A DNA stretch of 64,000 nt from Acidobacteriaceae bacterium (GCA_003134655.1 PLBY01000123.1:35981-99980), one strand, 5' to 3'; shown: positions 38,410 to 48,640, counted from the first letter of the stretch. Made by a program: numbers and translations. Notes: generated by a model not told the origin, from the letters alone.

Positions 38410-40668
38410 ATGCTCTTCAACAAGGCTTACTACCGCTTCAAACCACGTATACCCTGGGCTGTCCGCACGGCATTGCGGAGACGCTGGGCTAGAGCCAGGC
38501 GGGTCGCCTATGCCGATGTGTGGCCGATCGATGAGAAGGCGGGCGCAATTCCTCCCGGCTGGCCAGGCTGGCCAGGGGGCAAGGCTTTTGCACTGATTCT
38601 CACCCACGATGTCGAAGGCAACAAGGGGCTATCACGCGTCCAGACGCTGATGAAGCTCGAGTCAAAACAGGGCTTTCGTTCGTCCTTCAATTTCGTGCCT
38701 GAAGGGGAATACCGCGTTCCGGACGCACTGCGACAAACGCTGGATCGAGCCGGATTCGAAGTGGGCATACACGGATTGGAGCACGATGGCAAGCTCTACG
38801 CATCCAAGGCCCAGTTCGCTGCGAAAGCGGCTCGCATTAAGCAATATGCTGAGCATTGGAAGGCATCTGGATTTCGTTCACCACTCATGCAACACAGGTT
38901 GGCGTGGCTGCACCAACTGGGGTTGGAGTACGATTCTTCTACGTTTGACACAGATCCCTTCGAACCTGAACCGGACGGTATGGGGACCGTCTTTCCTTTC
39001 TGGGTGCCTGGCGCTGAAGGGCGTGGGTATGTAGAGCTCCCCTACACGCTTCCGCAAGATTTCACGCTCTTTGTGGTTCTTCGCGAACCCAACATCGACA
39101 TCTGGAAGCGAAAGCTAGATTGGATAGCCGAACGCGGCGGCATGGCTTTGCTGAATACCCATCCGGACTACATGTGTTTCGAGGGCAACGAGAGACAACG
39201 CGATGAATTTCCAGTTTCCTACTACGAGGAATTTCTGTCCTACGTACGGGAGAAATATGAAGGCGCATATTGGAGCACCCGACCACGTGACGTCTCCCGC
39301 TTCTATTGTGCCCGCGTGCCGCTGTCGTCCCGTAATTCGCGGAAGAAGATTTGCATGTTGGCCTACACCCTCTACGAATCCGACAATCGAGTGCGGCGCT
39401 ATGCGGAGGCACTGGCGAGGCGGGGCGACCAAGTGGACGTGATCGCGTTAAGTGCTGCACACACAACTCTGGGAGCAGAGGAGATCAGCGGCGTTACGCT
39501 GCACCGAATTCAGCGCCGAGATTTCGACGAGCAGGGCAAATGGTCATATGCATGGCGCTTGTTGCGCTTTCTCTTGGCTTCCTCAGTGTTCCTGATGCGG
39601 CGTCACTACAGCCGGCGCTACGACTTGATTCACGTGCATAACGTGCCGGATTTCCTGGTGCTTGCCGCATGGTATCCAAAGTGGACAGGGGCGAAACTAA
39701 TTTTAGATATCCATGACATTGTGCCGGAATTGTTCGCCAGCAAGTTTGAGCCAAGCGCGGGCAACCGCTACGTTCAGTTGTTGAAGTTGGCCGAGAAAGC
39801 GTCGGCAGCGTTCGTCGATCACGTCATTGTCTCCAACCATCTTTGGTACCAGACACTCATTTCGCGTTCGGTTCCTACAGAGAAATGCTCGGTCTTTCTG
39901 AACCACGTCGATCCGGCCATTTTCTATCGTCGTCCCAGGACGAGAAGTGACGGAAAGGTCATCATTTTGTTTCCGGGTACTTTCCAGTGGCACCAGGGAC
40001 TGGATATCGCGATCGAGGCTTTCGCGCGGGTGAAGGACAGGGTGCCGAACGCTGAATTCCACCTTTATGGTGGCGGCGGTGTGGAAGCTGACTTGATGCG
40101 GTTGGCCGAGCGGCTTGGACTGAACGGAAGGGTGAAATTCTGTGGGCGCCTATCTTACGATCGGATCGCGGACGTGATCGCGAATGCCGACCTTGGAGTC
40201 GTTCCGAAGCGTGCCAACTTGTTCGGAAACGAAGCTTACAGCACAAAGATAATGGAGTTCATGTCCCAAGGCGTCCCTGTGGTTGCCTCACGCACCAAGA
40301 TTGATACATTCTATTTTAACGACAGGATCATCCGCTTTTTTGTATCCGATGACGTTCAGGGCATGGCAGACGCAATGCTGCAGGTCATCGAGGATGAGGC
40401 ACTCCGTAACGCATTGGTTGCGGGAGGTTATGAATACGCCGATCGCCATAATTGGGATGTGAGGAAAAGGGATTATCTTGAATTGGTAGATTCGCTCTCG
40501 AGCGAGCAGTTCGGTGATTCGAACCCAAAACTAATTGATCGTGACAAAATCGCGCCGGCGGTCACGGGCATGACGATTGGGGAGCCGGCCTTGATGGACC
40601 CACACCGGGCAGATATCGGCTGTGAACGAGACGGACACAGTGTCGAAATTGCAGGATTGTCTAATTGA
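38410..40668 (+). CDS. Polysaccharide deacetylase-like/GT4 glycosyltransferase fusion
   Basis: A 752-residue two-domain protein. Residues ~50-300 resemble a NodB-type polysaccharide deacetylase (ALILTHDVEGNKGLSRV, FEVGIHGLEHDGKLY, FRSPLMQHRLAWL, LLNTHPDYM). Residues ~312-690 are a GT4/GT-B glycosyltransferase (ICMLAYTLYESDNRVRRYAE, IHVHNVPDFLVLAA, LFPGTFQWHQGLDIAIEAFA, KIMEFMSQGVPVVAS). The tail past ~700 is unremarkable. Deacetylation and sugar transfer may be coupled on one polypeptide in EPS synthesis. The start has a weak RBS. Confidence 0.85.
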   Translation: MLFNKAYYRFKPRIPWAVRTALRRRWARARRVAYADVWPIDEKAGAIPPGWPGWPGGKAFALILTHDVEGNKGLSRVQTLMKLESKQGFRSSFNFVPEGEYRVPDALRQTLDRAGFEVGIHGLEHDGKLYASKAQFAAKAARIKQYAEHWKASGFRSPLMQHRLAWLHQLGLEYDSSTFDTDPFEPEPDGMGTVFPFWVPGAEGRGYVELPYTLPQDFTLFVVLREPNIDIWKRKLDWIAERGGMALLNTHPDYMCFEGNERQRDEFPVSYYEEFLSYVREKYEGAYWSTRPRDVSRFYCARVPLSSRNSRKKICMLAYTLYESDNRVRRYAEALARRGDQVDVIALSAAHTTLGAEEISGVTLHRIQRRDFDEQGKWSYAWRLLRFLLASSVFLMRRHYSRRYDLIHVHNVPDFLVLAAWYPKWTGAKLILDIHDIVPELFASKFEPSAGNRYVQLLKLAEKASAAFVDHVIVSNHLWYQTLISRSVPTEKCSVFLNHVDPAIFYRRPRTRSDGKVIILFPGTFQWHQGLDIAIEAFARVKDRVPNAEFHLYGGGGVEADLMRLAERLGLNGRVKFCGRLSYDRIADVIANADLGVVPKRANLFGNEAYSTKIMEFMSQGVPVVASRTKIDTFYFNDRIIRFFVSDDVQGMADAMLQVIEDEALRNALVAGGYEYADRHNWDVRKRDYLELVDSLSSEQFGDSNPKLIDRDKIAPAVTGMTIGEPALMDPHRADIGCERDGHSVEIAGLSN

Positions 40669-40810
40669 ATAGGGAATAAACCGCTCCCGGCGAGGGATAC
40701 CAACGTTTGGCACGACAGATTAGGACTTTCCTCGGTTAAAGCGGGTCGCCGCATTTTGCGAGCTCGGAAGATTTCGCCCCTAAAACTAGGGACCACGACC
40801 TTGACTTGAT

Positions 40811-41701
40811 ATGCGCCTGGACAGAACCATAAGTATACAGTTAGGCCGTAAGATCCGCCGCATCGTGGTTCGGGACAATCTCCAGGGAATACCGATCCTC
40901 ATGTATCACAGCATCAAAAACCGGGCCAGAACCACTCATCCGTACTATGAGACTAATACAGCCCCGGAAATGTTCACGCGGCACATGGAGTTTCTCAGCG
41001 CTAATAACTACACTGCCGTCAGCCTTGAAGAAGCATCGCAGTTTCTCTCATCGGGGAAGGACGCTGCGAACTGCGTCGTCATCACGTTTGACGATGGATT
41101 TAGAGATTTTTACGTGACCGCCTATCCAATACTGAGAAACTTCGGATTTGTTGCCAACGTTTTCCTTGCCACTGGGTTGATCAATGACCAGAGGTTGCAG
41201 TGGAAGGGCGCTGATTTGATGACCTGGGCGGAAGTTCGCGAATTGCATGCGCTCGGCATCCGGTTTGGTTCTCATACGGTGAGTCATCCAGAGCTCGATA
41301 AGCTGGATGCGAAGCAGCTTGATCGGGAAGTTGGTCAGTCCAAGCAAACCCTCGAAGACAAGCTGGGCACTTCCATCGAGTCGTTTGCGTACCCTTACGC
41401 CTTTCCAGAACACGATCGGCCTTTCACAACGCGTCTGGCTGAAATCTTGGAGAGCCACGGCTACGAAAATGGAGTATCAACGGTAATCGGAAGAGCTCGA
41501 AGTGGCGACAATCGATTGTTTTTGCCGCGGCTGCCCGTCAATACTTGGGATGATCTCCGATTCTTTCAAGCCAAGCTTGAGGGCGACTACGACTGGCTAC
41601 ACCTGCCGCAGTCGATTCACAAGAAACTTAGGCATCAAGCTGCACGCATTTTAAGCTCACTTGTTCGCAAAAGAACTCCCGCAGAACAAGTAAGTCCTTA
41701 G
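40811..41701 (+). CDS. Polysaccharide deacetylase (NodB/CE4 family)
   Basis: A 296-residue protein with the CE4 motifs in order: GIPILMYHSIK, VVITFDDGFRDFYVTAYPIL (metal and catalytic Asp pair), RFGSHTVSHPELDKLD (metal-binding HxxxH) and SFAYPYAFPEHD. No signal peptide is evident, so action at the cytoplasmic or inner-membrane face is possible. Deacetylation of N-acetylated sugars would change polymer charge. One of three CE4-type genes in the cluster. Confidence 0.88.
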   Translation: MRLDRTISIQLGRKIRRIVVRDNLQGIPILMYHSIKNRARTTHPYYETNTAPEMFTRHMEFLSANNYTAVSLEEASQFLSSGKDAANCVVITFDDGFRDFYVTAYPILRNFGFVANVFLATGLINDQRLQWKGADLMTWAEVRELHALGIRFGSHTVSHPELDKLDAKQLDREVGQSKQTLEDKLGTSIESFAYPYAFPEHDRPFTTRLAEILESHGYENGVSTVIGRARSGDNRLFLPRLPVNTWDDLRFFQAKLEGDYDWLHLPQSIHKKLRHQAARILSSLVRKRTPAEQVSP

Positions 41702-41902
41702 GCCGTGTTATCGAAGGCTAAGAGGATCATCGCCCTTGAGCCTGCACCTACGGTATTTCGGTATTTCATCGTCTTATTACCAATCTGAAGGTTAATGGCA
41801 TCTCGGCCGTACGCCCTGTCAACGCAGCGGTGGGAGATTTCTGCGGAACCGGTCAACGGCAGATTTGCCCAGCTATTAATTCATTTCTGAGGTTTTGTCG
41901 CT

Positions 41903-42934
41903 GTGAAATTATCCATCATCATTCTCTGCTGGAATGACCGTAAAGTGATCGGGGATTGCCTGCACTCGATCTACGCCGGAACTCGCTTCACCGAATTCGA
42001 GATCATCGTTTCGGTCAATGGATCCGATGACGGGTCGGTGGCGTTCATACGACAGAATTATCCAAATGTTCGCGTGATTGAAAATGGCGCGAACCTCGGG
42101 TTCGCAAAGGGGAATAATGTCGGTATCCGGGCGAGTACGGGCGAACTCGTTTTAATCTTGAACCCGGATACGATCATTCATGATGGAACGCTGGACAGAT
42201 TGGTTGAATTTGCGGACCGACACCCAGAGGCCGGCGCCTTTGGATGCCGCGTGCTTAACCCGGACGGCTCATACCAAGAGTCGGCGCGGCCTTTCCCCTC
42301 GATTCGGGGCTACTGGTTAGCCGCACTGTACCTGCGACCCCTCGCCTATATCTCAGACGTATTCATTCCAGACACCTACACCGGGTGGAAGGGCGATACC
42401 GAGACGGTGGTCGATTGGCAGTCCGGCTGCTGTGTGATGTTTCGAGGCAAACTGCTGAAGAGAGTGGGGGGGTTTGACGAGCAGTTCTTCTACCATTACG
42501 AGGAAGTCGATTTGTGCCGGCGTGTCCGGAATGCTGGCTACCCGTTGCTGTTCACGCCCAAGGCAATGATAACCCACCTGGGAGGCCAGTCGGTAAACCG
42601 TTTTCCCATCAGATTCGAGCTGGAAAAGTATCGAAGTCGCTACCGCTTCTTTTACAAGTACCACGGCGCGACGGGGGCTTGGCGTTGCCGCCGGGTTTCG
42701 ATCGCATCGATTCGTCTCCGGCAGCTGGGGTATGGCCTTGTCAAGCTCGTCAGGCCAACCGACGCTGTCCGAAGACGACTGGAGATGTATCGAGTTCTCG
42801 TGCGGTGGAACAAGGGGCTCAATCCGGTTCGTTTCGTGGAAAACGGTGAAGAGCCTAAAGCGGGCGATGCGATCTCGGCTCTCGCTGCCGATACTCGGCC
42901 TGCGGCAGTTCGCCCCAATCAGCCAAGCTTGTAA
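41903..42934 (+). CDS. GT2 family glycosyltransferase (rhamnosyltransferase-like)
   Basis: A 343-residue GT-A enzyme; GTG 41903 has GAGG upstream. KLSIIILCWNDRKVIGDCLH, VSVNGSDDGSVAFI, ENGANLGFAKGNNVGIR, LILNPDTIIHDG (DxD-like) and QSGCCVMFRGKLLKRVGGFD are standard for the family. FYHYEEVDLCRRVRNAGY gives the catalytic ED region. The donor sugar is not deducible. It is followed 30 bases later by an epimerase gene. Confidence 0.87.
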   Translation: MKLSIIILCWNDRKVIGDCLHSIYAGTRFTEFEIIVSVNGSDDGSVAFIRQNYPNVRVIENGANLGFAKGNNVGIRASTGELVLILNPDTIIHDGTLDRLVEFADRHPEAGAFGCRVLNPDGSYQESARPFPSIRGYWLAALYLRPLAYISDVFIPDTYTGWKGDTETVVDWQSGCCVMFRGKLLKRVGGFDEQFFYHYEEVDLCRRVRNAGYPLLFTPKAMITHLGGQSVNRFPIRFELEKYRSRYRFFYKYHGATGAWRCRRVSIASIRLRQLGYGLVKLVRPTDAVRRRLEMYRVLVRWNKGLNPVRFVENGEEPKAGDAISALAADTRPAAVRPNQPSL

Positions 42935-42964
42935 GTAAAACATAAAACAGAAGAGGATCTCAGC

Positions 42965-43984
42965 ATGTCAGTTTCACTGGTCACCGGCGGTGCAGGCTTT
43001 ATTGGGTCCCATGTTGCAGACGAATTGTTAACGTTGGGTCACGACGTGGTCGTCGTCGATGATTTGAGCGGCGGCTTTGTCGATAACATTCCCTCCGCAG
43101 CGAGGTTCGTTGAGGGCTCCATTGTCGATCATGAGTTGATTGACCGCCTCTTCAGCGAGCATCATTTCAGCTACGTATTCCACCTCGCAGCGTACGCGGC
43201 CGAGGGGCTGAGCCATTTCATCAAAAGGTTTAACTACCACAACAATCTCATCGGCTCGGTCAATCTCATCAACGCGTCAATAAACCACGGTGTGAAGTGT
43301 TTTGTCTTTACCTCATCGATCGCTGTTTATGGCGCCGGCCAGGCGCCCATGCGGGAAGACATGATCCCCGTTCCGGAGGACTCCTACGGAATCGCTAAAC
43401 TGGCCGTGGAGCAGGAGCTCAGGGTAAGCCACGAGATGTTTGGTCTCGACTACGTCATCTTCCGTCCCCACAACGTGTACGGTGAAAGGCAGAACATCGG
43501 CGACCGCTACCGTAACGTGGTCGGTATCTTCATGAATCAGTTGCTCAAGGGCGAGCCCATGACCATATTTGGCGATGGCACCCAGCAACGCGCATTCACT
43601 CACATCAACGATGTGGCCCACGTCATCGCAGCCTCCGTGAACTACCCCGACGCGTTGGGCCAGGTGTTTAACGTCGGGGCTGATATCCCCTACACCGTGA
43701 ATGAGCTGGCTCGTGTCGTGGCCGAGGCTATGGGCCAGGAGTGCCGAGTTGAGTATCTGGACCCGCGAAACGAAGTGAAGATAGCCTTTTCAGACCATTC
43801 CAAGGCCGAGAGAGTTTTCGGAAAACACGGAAAAACGCTTCTGGAAGAAGGAATACGAGCTATGGCCGAGTGGGTTACCGCGCACGGAGCCCGCCGAAGC
43901 AGCGTCTTTGAGAACATCGAGGTCATGAAGAATATGCCGCCAAGCTGGGCCTCGGTGGTCTCCACAGTCGAGCTGGGGCGGTAG
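42965..43984 (+). CDS. NAD-dependent nucleotide-sugar epimerase (UDP-glucose 4-epimerase-like)
   Basis: A 339-residue extended SDR. GAGGATC precedes the ATG. VTGGAGFIGSHVADELL provides the NAD-binding glycines, VFTSSIAVYG the catalytic Ser region and DSYGIAKLAVEQEL the YxxxK pair. RPHNVYGERQNIGDRYRNVV, IFGDGTQQRAFTHINDV and FNVGAD are typical of GalE/WbpP-type enzymes. It supplies an epimerised sugar for the polymer. Confidence 0.88.
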   Translation: MSVSLVTGGAGFIGSHVADELLTLGHDVVVVDDLSGGFVDNIPSAARFVEGSIVDHELIDRLFSEHHFSYVFHLAAYAAEGLSHFIKRFNYHNNLIGSVNLINASINHGVKCFVFTSSIAVYGAGQAPMREDMIPVPEDSYGIAKLAVEQELRVSHEMFGLDYVIFRPHNVYGERQNIGDRYRNVVGIFMNQLLKGEPMTIFGDGTQQRAFTHINDVAHVIAASVNYPDALGQVFNVGADIPYTVNELARVVAEAMGQECRVEYLDPRNEVKIAFSDHSKAERVFGKHGKTLLEEGIRAMAEWVTAHGARRSSVFENIEVMKNMPPSWASVVSTVELGR

Positions 43985-44012
43985 GATAACGGGCAGGACA
44001 GCGGGATAAAGA

Positions 44013-44900
44013 ATGGGTACGCTAAGCCAGGACAATCAAACTTGCTATGTGGTCATCACTCCCGCACGTGATGAAGCGCAGCATATCGCTGAGACGATTA
44101 TGTCCATGGTCCATCAGACCACCCGGCCCACGGAGTGGGTGATTGTTGATGACGGCTCGACCGACGGGACCGGCGAGATCATTGATCGTTTTGCCGCCCA
44201 ATACTCCTGGATAACCGCTCTGCACCGGCCCAATCGAGGCGTGCGCGAAAACGCCGGCGGAGTCATGGAGGCGTTCTATTACGGCTATCAATCCTTGAAA
44301 GCGTCCGAATGGGATTTCATCGTCAAGCTGGATGGCGATGTCAGCCTGAATCCCGACTACTTTGAGAATTGTTTTAAGAAGTTTCGGCAAGACCAAAAGC
44401 TGGGCCTCGGCGGAGGTTTGATCTGCCACCTGGAAAATGGCGCGCTAAAGGCTGAGGTTTGTCCGCGATTTCACGTCAGGGGCGCCACCAAAATATACCG
44501 CCGCGCGTGCTGGGATGCCATTGGCGGCCTGTTGAAAGTTCCGGGCTGGGACACAGTGGATGAAGTCAAAGCCAACATGCTGGGCTGGAGGACCCGAACT
44601 TTTCAAGATCTCAAAGTCCTTCACCACCGGCCTACGGGCGCCGCAGACGGGGCGTGGAAGAATTCCGTGAAGGACGGACGCGCAGACTATATCTCGGGCT
44701 ATCATCCGCTCTTTATGTTTCTGAAGTGCATGAAACGGCTCGTGCAAGAGCCGTATCTCGTCGGCTCGCTCGGGCTGTCGTATGGATTCATCGGTGGTTA
44801 TTTTAGAGGAACTCCTCAGGTTGATGACCGAGGCTTAATCCATTATCTGAGGAGACAGCAGCTTCGTCGGCTTTTGCTTCTTGACAGCATTTGGAAGTAA
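44013..44900 (+). CDS. GT2 family glycosyltransferase
   Basis: A 295-residue GT-A enzyme: CYVVITPARDEAQHIAETIM, PTEWVIVDDGSTDGTGEIID, NRGVRENAGGVMEAFYYG and DFIVKLDGDVSLNPDYF (DxD). Its C-terminal half ends RTRTFQDLKVLHHRPTGAAD. One membrane-like helix may lie near 245-265. Its end overlaps the open frame of the next gene, whose likely start lies just after its stop. Confidence 0.87.
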   Translation: MGTLSQDNQTCYVVITPARDEAQHIAETIMSMVHQTTRPTEWVIVDDGSTDGTGEIIDRFAAQYSWITALHRPNRGVRENAGGVMEAFYYGYQSLKASEWDFIVKLDGDVSLNPDYFENCFKKFRQDQKLGLGGGLICHLENGALKAEVCPRFHVRGATKIYRRACWDAIGGLLKVPGWDTVDEVKANMLGWRTRTFQDLKVLHHRPTGAADGAWKNSVKDGRADYISGYHPLFMFLKCMKRLVQEPYLVGSLGLSYGFIGGYFRGTPQVDDRGLIHYLRRQQLRRLLLLDSIWK

Positions 44901-44937
44901 GCCGCCGCAACTTGTTCCTGCCGCCAAGGAGATCGTT

Positions 44938-45786
44938 GTGCCCCTATACAAAGAAACCGCAAGAGATGTTTATCTAAAGGCCGGCAGCAAAGGTGTTGCC
45001 TTGCACTGCGATCCGCTTGTAAAGCGTGGCTTTGAACAACCTCAGTGGTATCTGGATAAACGGTCGTTCAACATCAGGATTAGAGCGGAGACCGTCAAGC
45101 AGTTTTTGGGCGACTTGAAATTCGAAAACATGCTGGACATTGGGTGCGGAGATGGATCGATCTCCGTCCCTCTCCTTACTCCGAACAATCGCCTGACTTT
45201 GCTAGACATGTCAGAGACGATGTTAAGTATTGCCCGTTCGCGAATTCCATCCGAGTTGGCGTCACAAGTCCAGCTCGTGAATGACCACTTCATGCAGGCA
45301 AGACTAGCTCCTCGCAGCTACGAACTTATAATTTGTTGCGGGGTGCTTGCGTATGTCGACGACACTCGCAGCTTCGTCGAGAAGCTGCTGTCATTGCTGA
45401 AACCTGGCGGCAGTGTCATCATTGAATGCACGGACTCGAGCCACCCGGTCAGTTACTTGGGGCGTCTCGTAGGGCGCACCCGGAGTCTGATAATCCCACC
45501 CAAATTTCCCCTTGTCCTCCACTCCAGTTCAGATGTTATTCGCACTTTCACCCGGCTCGGGTTTAGACGGTGCGGAGCCTTCCGATACAGTCTGCCCCCA
45601 CCCGGCGTCCGCACTCTACTGAGCCAGGATTCTCTTTACAAAACAGTCCGTGCCGGCTTCGGCACCCCCTCGCACAATCGCTTTCCCTGGCTGGGTGACG
45701 AATGCATTTATCATTTCAAGCACGCCGATTCGAAAGGTGAACGAGTTGTGGGTAGCGAGAGCCGAGCATTGGCCGTGAAAGATTAG
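44938..45786 (+). CDS. SAM-dependent class I methyltransferase
   Basis: A 282-residue protein. GTG 44938 is preferred because CAAGGAG stands 6 bases upstream; the frame is open back into the preceding gene. Motif I is MLDIGCGDGSISVPLL, then LTLLDMSETMLSIARSRI, and LIICCGVLAYVDDTRSFVEK and LLKPGGSVIIEC complete the fold. It likely methylates a sugar, polymer end or lipid carrier; the substrate is unknown. Confidence 0.83.
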   Translation: MPLYKETARDVYLKAGSKGVALHCDPLVKRGFEQPQWYLDKRSFNIRIRAETVKQFLGDLKFENMLDIGCGDGSISVPLLTPNNRLTLLDMSETMLSIARSRIPSELASQVQLVNDHFMQARLAPRSYELIICCGVLAYVDDTRSFVEKLLSLLKPGGSVIIECTDSSHPVSYLGRLVGRTRSLIIPPKFPLVLHSSSDVIRTFTRLGFRRCGAFRYSLPPPGVRTLLSQDSLYKTVRAGFGTPSHNRFPWLGDECIYHFKHADSKGERVVGSESRALAVKD

Positions 45787-45805
45787 GCAACGCGAGCTGA
45801 TTAAG

Positions 45806-46702
45806 ATGGCAGCGAGTGATAAGGTCACAGCAAAACGGCTGGCAAACCTTTTTATCAGTCTAGGATTCTTTGCTGTCGTGTGGCTTCGGGATCTGGCACT
45901 GCGGTTAGGGGGCACAAACAACCGCGGTACATGCGTGGTCCTCTATTATCACGGCGTCGAACATGAACATCGCGCACAATTCGCCCGTCAAATGGATATT
46001 CTGGCGCGAAGCGTTCAGCCTGCGCGGGCAGATCGCACCATGCCATTGGCCGCAGGTGTACATCACGTCGCAGTGACCTTTGACGACGGGTATCAGAATG
46101 TCATCGAAAATGCATTACCCGAGTTGGAAAAGAGAAGAATTCCTTCAACCCTGTTTATAGTCACCAAGGCCCTCGGAAAGCGGCCGCCATGGTTGCCGGA
46201 CTCCTCGAGTTCCGCGAACGTCGAGAAAGCGATGTCAGCAGACCAGCTCCGCAGTCTGCCGTCCGACTTGGTGACCGTCGGATCTCATACGGTGACACAT
46301 CCCGATCTTCCGTGCCTTAATGAGGAAGATGCCAGGCGCGAGATTTCCGAATCTCGGGCCACGCTGGAGAGAATCCTGAACAAAGAAATCAAGCTCTTCA
46401 GTTTCCCTTATGGCGCCTTCAATACAAAACTGGTCGAGTGGTGCCGCGAGGCCGGCTATGAGCGCGTGTTCAACATTTTACCAACGCTCGCTTTGTCCGA
46501 TCCGCGGGAGTTTGTGTCCGGAAGGGTTTCGGTGGAACCGACGGACTGGTCGTTGGAGTTTCGTCTCAAACTGCTCGGAGCCTATCGATGGCTTCCGGTC
46601 GCCTTTGCCCTCAAGCGGAAAATGCTTTCGAGATTGTTTATGAAACGAGCCGTGAAATCCCAACCCCTCGCGTATGCCGCACGTCGTGATGCCGATTCGT
46701 AG
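45806..46702 (+). CDS. Polysaccharide deacetylase (CE4 family)
   Basis: A 298-residue protein: CVVLYYHGVEHEHRAQFARQ, VAVTFDDGYQNVIENALPEL, TVGSHTVTHPDLPCLNE and FSFPYGAFNTKLVEWCREAG are the CE4 motifs. An N-terminal hydrophobic stretch (FISLGFFAVVWLRDLALRL) could anchor it to the inner membrane. Second of the stand-alone deacetylases in this cluster. Confidence 0.87.
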   Translation: MAASDKVTAKRLANLFISLGFFAVVWLRDLALRLGGTNNRGTCVVLYYHGVEHEHRAQFARQMDILARSVQPARADRTMPLAAGVHHVAVTFDDGYQNVIENALPELEKRRIPSTLFIVTKALGKRPPWLPDSSSSANVEKAMSADQLRSLPSDLVTVGSHTVTHPDLPCLNEEDARREISESRATLERILNKEIKLFSFPYGAFNTKLVEWCREAGYERVFNILPTLALSDPREFVSGRVSVEPTDWSLEFRLKLLGAYRWLPVAFALKRKMLSRLFMKRAVKSQPLAYAARRDADS

Positions 46703-46723
46703 CCAGAAGGCGAAGAGAGAGCG

Positions 46724-48640
46724 ATGTTTCAGATTGAGTGGGCACAAAAAGGGTCTTGGGAAAAAGAACCGAACACTTTTCCCGCCCATGATTCCAAACT
46801 GGATCGGACGAATGTTCGCCGGGCCTACTGGCTGCACTGGGAGGACCACTGCCTGGAGTGCGCGCCTCCGCTTTGTTACACAAGCTGCCCCCTTTACTTT
46901 GCCCGGGCCGACAAAGCGTGTGCTCGTTTCATCTACGGAATCTATCCAAATCCTAATTTCAAAGGCCTCTTCGACTTTGGCGCGGACATCCGGTTTCGCA
47001 GGTGGGGCAAAATCGAGACAATAGTCCACGGAAAAATCGCGAGCGTCCGTTTTCAGCGTCTCATGGATCGGATTAACCGTCTTGTTGCTTACCCTTCCGA
47101 TGGTGTGCCAGCGTCTCATCAACCGACAATGTCTGCTCGTTCGGCAAATCGTGATGTAAAGGTCTTTTGGAAAGCAAACTTCGCCAAGGTTCGCAACAAG
47201 TGCTTCTCGTGGTTTGCTACTGCTCGTGAAAATATAGACGTTGATGAATTCGTGCTCGAATGCTTCTCGCCGGACCACGAGGCCTTCCGACTCGTACTCG
47301 AATACTCGGTTGGGAGCATGAGTCCCGACCACACGTTTGTGGGCGCAGTAAAACTTCGTCACTCCTTCAATATCGAGCCAGGTTGGAACTTCGACACTCT
47401 CCCCGCCCAAGGTTTCGGATTCGGCGCGGGTAATCGGGCGGGTAAGATCACGCTTTATCCAGAGAACAACGCCGAACGACGCCTCATCTTCACCTGGCTC
47501 GATCTGGTCCAATACCGCGAACGCCGCCCAGCCAGTACCCGCGACCAGCAGCGACTCACAGCGCCGGCAGCAAAGGTTAAATGCGTGGCCTGGGACCTGG
47601 ATAACACTCTTTGGAAAGGTATCCTTGCGGAAGATGGAGCGAGCAATCTCCTCCCGCGCCCTGACGCCCTCGACCTGATCAAGAAACTTGACGAAAAGGG
47701 GATTATTCAAACCGTAGTCAGCAAGAACAATTATGCAGACGCTTGGGCCGTGATTGAACGGCTGGGCTTACGAGAATACTTTTTGTATCCGGCGATCAAT
47801 TGGCAGCAGAAGAGCGTAAATCTCAAAGCTGTCGCCGAAAAGCTCAACATTAATTTGGATACCTTCGCACTGATCGATGATTCTGCATTCGAGCGGGCAG
47901 AGGTTCAATCGGCGTTGCCGCAAGTCAGGGTTTATTCCGACGAGCAGATCGGACGACTGCTCGCCCATCAGGAATTCGATGTGCCGATCACGGACGCGAG
48001 CGGCAAACGAAGAGTCTCCTACCAGACCGAGTTGACGCGGCAAAGGGAATTGGAATCGTTTGGCGGCGATTATCAGGCTTTCCTGCGCAGTTGTGAAATG
48101 AAGCTGCGCCTGTTTATTCCCCGAGAAGAAAAGCACATCCTGCGTTCCTTCGAGCTGATCCAAAGGGCAAATCAACTGAACCTCTCGGGGAAGCGGTACG
48201 CCGACACGGAATTTCGTCATCTTCTCGCGCGGCCAGGAGTCCTGTGCGTTGCCATGGATTGCCGGGACCGGTTCGGCGACTATGGAATCGTGGGTTTCGC
48301 CAGCGTCGATGAGACGCAGCAAGAGCCTGTGCTGAAGGACTTTGTGCTCTCCTGCAGGGTGGCGCAGAAATGGGTCGAGCATACGTTTCTTCAATGGCTC
48401 GCGGCGCGCGAGACGGAGAGGGGACAGCAGGTGCTTTGTGCCGAGTTGGTCAGGACGGATCGCAACCAACCCCTGCTGAAGGTTTTCGACGACTTGCGCT
48501 TCGTCGGGCAGGCGCAGCGCAACGGGACCGACATCCTGCAGTTGCCGCTCGATCCGAAGATATCAATGGGAAACATCGTGACCCTCGTGGTCGAGCAAGA
48601 CTTGCAATCCGCGCTCAATGAGACCATATCGACTCAGTAA
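46724..48640 (+). CDS. FkbH-like HAD domain protein
   Basis: A 638-residue protein. Residues ~1-270 have no recognised fold by eye; their beta-rich pattern (FWKANFAKVRN) could be a carbohydrate-binding fold. Residues ~285-425 hold the HAD core VKCVAWDLDNTLWKGILAED (DxDxT), VVSKNNYADAWAVIERLG and FALIDDSAFERAEV, typical of FkbH. Residues ~460-620 continue with the GNAT-like FkbH tail (LIQRANQLNLSGKRY, FGDYGIVGFASV, EHTFLQWLAARE). FkbH proteins load glyceryl units from 1,3-bisphosphoglycerate onto carriers. Here a glycerate-type decoration of the EPS is plausible but unproven. Confidence 0.82.
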   Translation: MFQIEWAQKGSWEKEPNTFPAHDSKLDRTNVRRAYWLHWEDHCLECAPPLCYTSCPLYFARADKACARFIYGIYPNPNFKGLFDFGADIRFRRWGKIETIVHGKIASVRFQRLMDRINRLVAYPSDGVPASHQPTMSARSANRDVKVFWKANFAKVRNKCFSWFATARENIDVDEFVLECFSPDHEAFRLVLEYSVGSMSPDHTFVGAVKLRHSFNIEPGWNFDTLPAQGFGFGAGNRAGKITLYPENNAERRLIFTWLDLVQYRERRPASTRDQQRLTAPAAKVKCVAWDLDNTLWKGILAEDGASNLLPRPDALDLIKKLDEKGIIQTVVSKNNYADAWAVIERLGLREYFLYPAINWQQKSVNLKAVAEKLNINLDTFALIDDSAFERAEVQSALPQVRVYSDEQIGRLLAHQEFDVPITDASGKRRVSYQTELTRQRELESFGGDYQAFLRSCEMKLRLFIPREEKHILRSFELIQRANQLNLSGKRYADTEFRHLLARPGVLCVAMDCRDRFGDYGIVGFASVDETQQEPVLKDFVLSCRVAQKWVEHTFLQWLAARETERGQQVLCAELVRTDRNQPLLKVFDDLRFVGQAQRNGTDILQLPLDPKISMGNIVTLVVEQDLQSALNETISTQ

